Shown here: in pieces, positions 56,212 through 64,000 of the stretch
Layout of the letters: every line of letters starts with the position of its first letter
Numbering within the stretch: position 1 is the first letter of the stretch
Origin: Uloborus plumipes
Lineage: Eukaryota; Arthropoda; Arachnida; Araneae; Uloboridae
Reading direction: 5' to 3'
Assembly: GCA_038373865.1 (NCBI GenBank)
Contig: JAXGGA010002357.1
Location: 1 to 64,000 of the forward strand
DNA length: 64,000 bases
Made by a program: the position numbers and the translations under genes
Notes under the pieces: generated by a model
Seen by the model: the letters and a program-made list of their open reading frames with translations, nothing else
What the model was told of the DNA's origin: nothing
The model's database searches: none

Positions 56212-57899
56212 GCATATAGTCATTTATTTAATGTGTACAACATCAACTAAATTTCTATTTTCTTATGTAATTAAAATATGACATTAAAATTGACGTTTGT
56301 TGATACACAACACTAGCAAATTATTGGATCAAAATCGTTCCACTTATTAATTAATATTAAAATTTTATTACTTATGCTTGTAATAAAATAGAGCTAAGAA
56401 AAGAAAACGTGTTTAGAAGATAAGATACCTCTTACATCAGATAAATCACCATTTTCTCATGAGATAAAAAAATGACATTAAAATGAGGTTTTAAGTATTT
56501 TTAAATATTATCTGTGATTAACGACGAGCATTGCATTTATTGCATTTGAAAATTTTTTTATATCTGATAGTCATTTTTGAAAGTACGAGAGTTTTTTGTA
56601 CACAATTACATAAAAGTTGAAATCATTTCTGTAGCATCTTTAAGAAAAAAGCTGTTTCAAAATGCTCTCTAAACTCTATTAAGTAATATAGTTTGGTAAA
56701 ATATTCTTGAAAACAACGGCGGAATAGTTCCTATGTTCAATACCGAACAATTTTCCATTGTTTCAAGTACTAATTTTGTACGCAACTACAAATAAGACTT
56801 CAAATTTGACGAATAAATGACATTCCGACGCTTCAAGGAATCACTGCACTTCGATGTCAATTGTATTTTCAGTTTCACTGCAGCGCTGTGAAACTATTTT
56901 GAAATTTGCTTCAAAGCATGAAGGAGTGAGATACGAGAAAGCATCCTTAAAGGCGTAACGTTTGCACACAATTACTAAAATGTATGATGTTCATATCTTT
57001 GAACTTCGAATAAATTACTTGTTTACATACAGTCCAATTTTTGAGAATACATTGAATGTGTAAAGACTAGGAATGCACCGATTAATCGTCCGAAATCGGC
57101 TAGATTTTTGCCGATTGGAGGAAGAAATATTTTTGAAGTATTATTTTTTAAGGTACACCTTTACCAAGAAACTTTGATGAAAACATTTATTAATAATATT
57201 TAATTGTGACTTTCTGCAATCCTCACTATAACTTGTGGTATGAAAGCGTACAGAGTAAAAATGAAAAGATCATGGAATACGTACAACTGAATGGAATATT
57301 AAAAGATAAAACCCACAGCTGATATTCATATGATACTATTAGCAATAATTGAATTCTTGAACTTTTACATTGGCACTCGGAAACACGAGTTTCATTTTGC
57401 TTATAATTAGCCAAATTTCACTGATCAACACGAGGAAAAAAATGTTTTGCACAAAATCACATAAAATATGCCTTGAACAAAAACTTATGATGAATAAATT
57501 AAACAAGAAATAAATAATTTTCTGAAAACATAATTTTAACATGTAGTACGAAAGTGTAGTGAGTAAAAACAAAACAAATAATTTAAAGAATGACGTAAAA
57601 AATACTCTTATAGGTGATATACATTTTTCAATTATTTTTCTATTTTGAATAAATATAAACATGTAAACAACGTTGCAACATATTTCATGTGTCGATTATT
57701 TTCTCCTTAGCATACTGTTTTTAGATAACTTCTAATTTTTACAAAAAATAAAAATCTCAAATTAAATGGCTTTTAATAACTGAAACAGATTTAAACTGAA
57801 AGCACTCCTAAATTAGAGTGCTCACCACAGCCCCCACCCCTATGTTTTAAAAGCTTTTATAGATAGTTACCATAATTAACAATGTGTTAATTATGTTAC
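56212..57899. other. AT-rich non-coding stretch
   Basis: No gene recognised. GGAATGCACCGATTAATCG with ATCGGCTAGATTTTTGCCGA (57069-57120) resembles the end of a widespread CCGATTAATCGG-type repeat, but no partner end was found. Confidence 0.45.
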
Positions 57900-57907
57900 G
57901 TGTTAAT

Positions 57908-58073
57908 CAGGGGCGTCATTTCAAGTTTTTCCGGGGGGGGGGGCAAAGGGTGAAAACCCAATGCAATTTCATCGGAAAACAACAAAAACCACGCCCACTT
58001 ATATATAAATACATTGATTTCTCAAAGCCAGGGGGGGCAATTGACCCCCCTGACCCCCTAAATAACGGGCCTG
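57908..58073. mobile_element. hAT MITE with perfect 8-bp TSD
   Basis: 166 bp with ends CAGGGGCGTCATTT and, in reverse complement, CAGGCCCGTTATTT. It is flanked by the identical octamer GTGTTAAT (57900-57907 and 58074-58081). Contains 11 G (57933-57943) and GGGGGGGCAATTGACCCCCC. It is the intact sister of the degraded copy at 38728-38903. Confidence 0.93.
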
Positions 58074-58081
58074 GTGTTAAT

Positions 58082-58570
58082 ATACTTTTATTATCAATAA
58101 TATGAAAGTTGGTTCAAAAAGATAAGGTGACAATTTGAAATTATTGCGGGAAAATAAGGAAAATGGAGAAAAATGAATTTCTCAGAAATAAATTAGTTAC
58201 TATTTCTAAAATAGGACGTGTAAAAGAAAGAAAAAAAAGTATTACTTCCTTACTCTTTTATTATCAGCAAAACTTTAATATATTTAGGGGTAAAATATTT
58301 TAGTTCCGTAGATTTTTTCTTTTGTTTTTGAATTGGTACCACATTTCTATAGTTTTACCAATATTTGAATGGGTAGGTAAACGTGATATTGAAAACAAAA
58401 TTCAAGTTTTTCCGGTCTTCTAAAAGTCTGCAGAAATCTTTCAAAAAAGAAAAAATATTTTCACTTTTTCTGCAGATTATTTTCCGCTGGGCACAGACAA
58501 CCGAAAATCTGTAATTTTACTGTAGAAGTGGTAAACTATCTTTCAAATTAATATATAAAAAAGAACGAAA
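58082..58570. other. AT-rich non-coding stretch
   Basis: Nothing recognised between the hAT MITE and the Helitron. Confidence 0.45.
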
Positions 58571-59015
58571 TCTATATATATAAAATCAAAGTTTGATGAC
58601 GTCACGGGTTGGGGTCAAACGCTCTCCTGGAAAATTTACACAACGTACGATTATGAAAATTGGTACATAATTAGTCCGCATACTGATGATGTGCAAGACA
58701 AAGCCAAAATTTTTAAATTCGCCCTAGATTTTTTAAAATTTAATTAAAACTACATAATTCACAGCGTATTCCTCCATTTTTTGCACTATATGCAACATTA
58801 CTTATAAATGGCAACAGCCTTAAGAGTCAAATTTTAAGAAAAAGAGATGCTCGAGATAATTGCTATTATTATTCAAATGCATTATTAGTTGGTTTTCATG
58901 GATGCTGATGTTAAATTAAGTTTAAATGAAAGTAATGTCTGAAAAGTTATTACTGAACATTCCTAATGGTATTTTTACGAAAACATAACATGGCGCAGTC
59001 GCAAGTTTGAACTAC

Positions 59016-59020
<5 letters not shown>

Positions 59021-59048
<28 letters not shown>

Positions 59049-59050
59049 CA
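59021..59050. repeat. Poly-A followed by (CA)n
   Basis: About 15 A then eight CA dinucleotides, directly upstream of the gag relic inside the Helitron. It could be slippage of a former poly-A tail or simple sequence. Confidence 0.85.
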
Positions 59051-59057
59051 GAAAAAC

Positions 59058-59370
59058 ATGGAATATTACCGACCGCCGTCGCCGATGGGGATCAGTAAAG
59101 ACAGAAATGTAGTGAATAATTGGCTAAAATTTAAGCAGCTGTTTTGCATTTATTAACGGCGTCCGGAAGAAAAGACATTTGAAGTAAAAGTAGCCATGCT
59201 GCTGAATGCTGTTGATTAAGAAGGTATAGAACTTTTTAATGTCTTTGATTTGTCTGATGACGACAGAAAAGATTATGGAAAAGTTATTAAGGCATTTGAA
59301 ATATGTTACATACTCCAAAGGAGTATTTTTTGTAATTGAAGTGAAGTCAATTGCAGATTTCTTGCTCGCA
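59058..59370 (+). pseudogene. Gypsy-type gag N-terminus relic inside the Helitron
   Basis: From an ATG at 59058 the frame reads MEYYRPPSPMGISKDRNVVN, then NWLKFKQLFCIY, a stop, EVKVAMLLNAVD, a stop, EGIELFNVFDLSDDDRKDY, then VIKAFEICY and a third stop. The W-x-x-F-K pattern, the AMLLNAVD block and the LFNVFDLS..DYGKVIKAFE segment are those of the capsid-like gag domain of arthropod gypsy elements. The related segment in the 4.4-7.2 kb element reads VVKAFENYF. Three in-frame stops show it has been without selection. It could have been captured by the Helitron or have inserted into it. Confidence 0.75.
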
Positions 59371-60625
59371 CATTGTTTAGTTTTTCAAGTAAGTAATGTT
59401 AACAAAGTTTCATTGCTTTCGCACGGCTAATGGATAAGTACCTAATTTTCCACGTATGATTAACGCATTCCGCGGAACAAGGGAATAGTTCGATAATTGT
59501 GAATCTGGCGCGGTTGTCAAATTTATGGCGATAATTATTTCATTTTGGTGACACTTAGTTTGCGTTTGCGAAGAAAAGATTTCTCTCACGCATGCATTGG
59601 CAACAAAGATTTGACGCCAATGGGGACAAATAGCTAGATTTCCAATCACTGACATCAGATGATTATTAGTTGAAAGTAAAATAATGTGCGCCAACTGAAA
59701 AAATGTTACTAAATAATATGGGAATTCCTATTAAAAGAACTCGCCAATTCAAGTTTAAAAGCTCCATTAACGTGCAATATAATCAGCTTAAAAAAGAGAT
59801 GAGTCATTAATTATCGCTGAAATCTAAATTAAAATGTAAAATAAGAGAAAAAGGAGCATCCATGGCCATGCAAGCTTAAAATATTAACTTTCGCTTAGGT
59901 AGCAAGAAACTATATCGCCAAGTTAAATTACGTCCCTATAACTGGAAAAGTTTTGATGGAACTATCGTTCCAAAAGTCTAGATTTTTTTTTTTGCAATCA
60001 AAATGCAAGGAAGGCACAAAAAAGTTTTTGAAACAAGAAATAAAGAAGTTTGAGCGTTTTTGAACATTTTGGTAGGATATTAAATACTGCCGAAATGAAA
60101 ACAATGATGATAAATTTCTTGCCTATGTGGCACGCTCGACTTCATAATTATTTCTCTAAACGCTCTGCAAAAAGGAAAAATAAATCCTAACTACAATTTA
60201 AAATAAATTGTCAAGTAAATAAAAAAGGCTTTTAACTAATACTTGAATTTAGTTAACTAACTAACTTTAGAAAATAACTAACTAAAAAACAAAAAAAAAA
60301 AAAAAAAGAAAATACAGTCTCTGTTAAGCATGGTTGGTTGGTTGTGTATGATTTTCTGGCGCAAGAGCCTTCAAAGGCTGTGCTGCGCCATATGTAAAGC
60401 ATGGTAAATCTCGTCAAGGAGAAGTTTTCGTATTCGCAGTTTTAGAGCTTAAGCATTACAATTTTGCTAATATCAAACAGATATTTCTTTTTTCTAATAA
60501 ACTCTGGTAAAATTGCGCTTGAATTTCATTTTCTTACTGTACTTAGTTTTTTTAATTCGTGCAATATGGATACAGCGACAGCAGTAAATTTTACCACGGG
60601 CAAAGCCGTGGCGGGTAATTCTAGT

Positions 60626-61340
60626 TACTTAATAAATAAAAAATAAATAAATAAATGAATAAATATTTCCTTCAGTTGAAGTTAAGATTCCGAAAAAGTA
60701 GCTTGCATTCACTTAGTGTCAGAAAACGTGTAAGTAAAATATTTTAGTGTACGTGAAGTCAAAAATGATTGTTGTAACTACTGCTAAAAATTGTTCCAAA
60801 TAAAAGAGGCCTTTTGTATTTTTTTTTTTTAATTCTTTTAATAGTAACATACACTGTTACCCTGATTAAAAAATCTTGATAGTTTTAGATTTGAATAGTT
60901 AAAAATAGTTTAAAATTTTTGGTAAAAGTGCTCTGCGAAGCCAATAGTTCATTTTACAACAAATATAGTTGAAAAGAAGAATGCTGATCTAGCTTGTCTT
61001 GAAAAGAAAATAATTAAAAAGGAAGTGACAACAGCCTTAAAAATAAGGGACATAATTGCCACACTCTCTCTTTTCCACATAATTATCAAGTCTGGTTTGG
61101 CATTTATTTGAATATAGACCAAATTAACTTATAATTTGAAATAAATCGCGCCCCTGTTTTATAAGAAAGTTTTTTGGCAGCTGATTTCACATCACTGTCT
61201 ACTCGTTCTAGATAAGTATTCTTCTTGTTTCAGAAATTTGAGCTCGTAGTCACCAGCTACCAAATCTGAGCTGTACTAGTATTTTCTCTTCACCGAATTC
61301 AAGAATTGCCGCAAAAATTAAAATAAAATATTCTGAAACC
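60626..61340. other. AT-rich non-coding stretch
   Basis: Begins with a short AAAT-type microsatellite (about 60631-60665). No gene recognised. Confidence 0.45.
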
Positions 61341-61348
61341 ACTCCTCA

Positions 61349-61549
61349 TGCAGCCTGGATTTGTCACTCAGGAACTACGAGTACATTTTTCCAAAATTAA
61401 ACGAGCGCTTACGAAAAACCAGATTCTCTTCCGACAGTGATGTGAAAACATCTGCCGAGAGCTGGCTCAATGTGCACGAATGCGATTTTCAAAGCAAGTT
61501 AAACAAGTTGGTTCCGCCTTTAGATAATTACCCGAACCGATTTAAATGA
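61349..61549 (+). pseudogene. Mariner (Mos1-type) transposase C-terminal relic
   Basis: The frame reads LDLSLRNYEYIFPKLNERLR, then TRFSSDSDVKTSAESWL and DFQSKLNKLVPPLDNYPNRF. This corresponds to the mariner C-terminus, usually of the form SPDLAPSDYHLFPKLKERL..RFSSDEEVKTAV..WL..LVPRW. The position of the third catalytic Asp (SDY) is Asn here (RNY). Upstream transposase sequence was not recognised and no TIRs were found, so this is a 5'-truncated fragment. Confidence 0.75.
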
Positions 61550-61551
61550 TT

Positions 61552-63196
61552 GTATAGAAAAATGATAGGTAAGGTATTGCCTCTTAATTACTTCTTCTTA
61601 TTTCTGTTCTATGTTAATGAATATATTTTTCCCTATGCAGCATTTTCTTTTAGTCATCTTTGTGCTCTGTATCAAAAATTTTGCACTCATAATTGAGTTT
61701 ACACAACCTGGATGATTTCTGGTCTACTTATGCCAATAGATAGCATTTTTCGAAAATCTTTCTTGATAATTATCCATGCAAATCAGCCCAGTACTATATT
61801 TAAATATGTTTCAAAATGTTTATTAAGAGTATATTTTAAACGTAGTTTATATTTTCACTAAATGTTGCATTTTATAAAATATAATACATTAGTAGTAAAC
61901 AATTTTCAAAATGTCTACATATTTATACTTTGTTTTTGCGGCACATGAAATGTCTCAAAACGGTGTAGTTTGAGCTGAAATTCAAAACTCTTAATTCCAA
62001 CTTTCCTTATTTATAAATTCGTTGTGATCCCGTTTTAGAAAAAAAAAATTCTTAAGCTCATTTCAGCTGTTGGAGAAATGTTTTCTTGAAAACGCTCTGC
62101 TGGTAAAACCTTTCATCCTGATTATTGAGCTGCCATATGGTCATTCACACGGATTATGATTCACAACTCATCATCTGTAAACAGTAAAATTTACTGTAAT
62201 TTATTCATAAGATAGTTTTTTCTTTTTAACTAATTTACTGAACTTGAAGTTCGACTTAACTTCAATTTTGGGAAAGCACTAAAATAATCTCTTCGAGAAC
62301 TGATGACATTAACCGAAATGCTGATCACAAAAAGGAATATTTCACTGAACAAAATAACGAAGAACTGAGAAGCGAATGATCGTTATAACATTTACAACGT
62401 TTATAACATTAACCGCGATCACAATACGCGGAGGCGATCAAGAATAAAAATACTGTTCGTAACATTTCTACAGCCGCAGCTACAAATTACAATGAATTGA
62501 TTAAATATATTTTCACTTTGACACATTTTTACGTTTTGACAAGATGGCTTACTTTAAGCCGCCGTGACAACAGCTTGTGATTTATATTAGGTGATGCCAT
62601 GATAAATATACGTAGTGAAAGCTAAATAATATCCAACTTAAGTATGAGAATTAATGCGCAAATTTTCGACAGTTAGATAAGATTGAACCTTCAAGACGAG
62701 AAATGTTTCCTAACGTTTCTATGCCCAGAATATTGTTTTTTTAATTATGTGTAATTTGAAGTTTTCTTACGCTCCATAGCAATTAAAGTTGTTTCTTAGA
62801 AACGGGGATCTTATTATCTGAAAATATGTTTTGGACTTTGCTTCTGGTTTTAAATCTTTTGTAAAACTCAATTTTTTTTTTAAAAAACTAAAGATTATCT
62901 TTTAGATGATTGTCTTTGTGCTATGAAGCGTATTTATATTTTATTTCTATTAATACTTTCAGTAGTAGAGGAGAATAATTGAAGTATGCTCAATCTATTT
63001 GAAGGGATGTGGTATTTGTACTTATACATTTGCATTTTAATCCAAGAATTTTAACCATTAGTTTCCAATTATTTTATATTTGAATACAAGAGCGCTTTTA
63101 AACTTAACGAAACGATAACGACGGGTGCTTTCCGATGAAAATGGACAAATAAACGATATCGGCTTGACGGAAACGACCTAATCGTCTTTGAATCGG
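61552..63196. other. AT-rich non-coding stretch
   Basis: No gene, transposase motif or clear repeat recognised. Confidence 0.5.
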
Positions 63197-64000
63197 TACC
63201 GTAAAATGGGGTGTATAGGAACAGCGGGGTCAATCGGAACAAAACTTCCCGACCGTACAAAGAAATTCTTCATAAATATACTATTGGGTATTTTTCGCCA
63301 TTATTTTTTTTTAGAAAGGCAAGATCATAGGAAGTAGGAAAAAATTACTTTTGCCAATCTGGAAACGCTACTGGCTTCTAAGGAGGGCTGCTCGTGGAAT
63401 GCTAGAAAACATCGCATTTTCATAGACTGCAAAATTTCATATGCAAGAACAAACCTTCTTATATTTAAAAACTAAGAGTGGTATGTTTCAATTATACATG
63501 TATCTGAACAACAGAATACCACATTAGAATTTATATTTTTTATAAATTGTGTCATAAAAATGAAGAATTCAGAAAAATGCCATAGGGAAAAAAATTGCGG
63601 GGTGAATCAGAACACTTTGTTCTGTTGTTCCAATTCAAACTTATTCGAAGGAAACTGTTTGAAAAATCAAGATTCTAACCCCAATTCTTCTAATCAAGAC
63701 AGGGACAAGGATTTATTACTGTTTATCCTTTCTCGTGAGCAACTAGATCTTAGAATGACAATAAGTTGCAGATTTCAAAAGATTTTTTCTCCAGGAGACT
63801 TCTTTTTACTTAAAATACGCGGGGGAAAGTCATATAGACTTTTATAGCAAAAGGCCAGTACACAGACAGTCATGAATAAGCGTTAAAATCTTTCAGGACA
63901 ATCCCCGAAACCCATAGATTTCAAGAAACTAAAGAATAGGCAAAGTTCATCCCAGAAGATGCTATGAAAAAACTTAAGCCAAGTCACAATTGCTAGTTTT
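63197..64000. other. Possible left end of a CCGTAAA-type element, running to the window edge
   Basis: TACCGTAAAATGGGGTG at about 63197 resembles the CCGTAAA ends of the MITEs at 44237 and 53563. GGGGTCAATCGGAAC follows, and a variant GGGGTGAATCAGAAC occurs at 63600. The other end is not in the window. A 95-codon frame at 63560-63847 overlaps this region and has no recognisable domain. Confidence 0.35.

Larger units (their letters stand above)
58571..60625 (+). mobile_element. Non-autonomous Helitron
   Basis: The 5' end TCTATATATATAAAATC is preceded by A (58570). The 3' end has the hairpin CCACGG-GCAAAG-CCGTGG (60594-60611), followed ten bases later by CTAGT (60621-60625) and then T (60626). 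Helitrons begin TC, end CTRR-like after a short GC-rich hairpin, insert between A and T and leave no target duplication; all these features are met. At 2055 bp with no Rep/helicase frame it is non-autonomous. It contains a retrotransposon gag relic (59058-59370), an A-tract with (CA)n at 59021-59050, and a second hairpin, TGGCGCAAGAGCC..TGCGCCA (60357-60390). Confidence 0.85.

Noticed and set aside
63560..63847. 95-codon plus-strand open frame with several Cys
   Set aside because: No conserved spacing of cysteines, no signal peptide and no splice context; probably chance.

Overview
This window looks like intergenic or intronic DNA from an animal nuclear genome, most likely an arthropod. My best guess is a spider or other chelicerate, but that rests on the general flavour of the repeats and is not proven. 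The DNA is strongly AT-rich. I found no tRNA, rRNA, CRISPR array or bacterial gene organisation, and no intact protein-coding gene. Nearly everything recognisable is transposon-derived, spanning Tc1/mariner (several lineages), hAT, PIF/Harbinger-like MITEs, pogo/Tigger-like, Helitron, a Ty3/gypsy-type LTR element and several long foldback elements. Many ends could be fixed to the base from terminal inverted repeats (TIRs) plus target-site duplications (TSDs).

Layout. 1-2.5 kb: AT-rich DNA with a 3 x 41-bp repeat. 2.46-2.79 kb: first copy of a MITE packed with the word ACTGTAAAA. 2.9-4.36 kb: dead Tc1-like element. 4.39-7.17 kb: LTR retrotransposon with reverse transcriptase and RNase H deleted, its protease split by a Harbinger-like MITE. 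9.37-10.21 kb: TA-flanked MITE, with a partial copy at 26.2 kb. 13.75-14.37 kb: pogo/Tigger-like element. 15.6-17.4 kb: foldback. 18.68-22.93 kb: dead Tc1-like element that contains 17 tandem copies of a 177-bp unit. 23.66-25.13 kb: dead Tc3-like element. 27.23-28.63 kb: 1.39-kb CACTG-ended element. 33.9-34.6 kb: near-perfect foldback. 35.3-36.15 kb: hAT element with a perfect 8-bp TSD.

36.26-40.08 kb: two more ACTGTAAAA-word MITEs, a hAT MITE copy and a Tc1-type MITE. 40.27-42.54 kb: 2.3-kb foldback with a duplicated arm. 44.2-44.9 kb: a MITE and a foldback. 44.87-50.26 kb: a Harbinger-like MITE split by a 5.17-kb hAT element. 51.0-51.3 kb: the only CpG-rich island, with two E2F-like palindromes and a short open frame that could be a first exon, or alternatively a tRNA-derived SINE. 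53.56 kb: second copy, inverted, of the 44.2-kb MITE. 55.6-56.2 kb: an old direct duplication. 57.9 kb: hAT MITE with a perfect TSD. 58.57-60.63 kb: non-autonomous Helitron carrying a retrotransposon gag relic. 61.35-61.55 kb: mariner C-terminal relic.

There are no cooperating genes to describe. The interest lies in how the elements nest, how dead transposases sit beside apparently much younger satellite expansion, and how unrelated non-autonomous families each carry many copies of one short word, probably transposase-binding sites.
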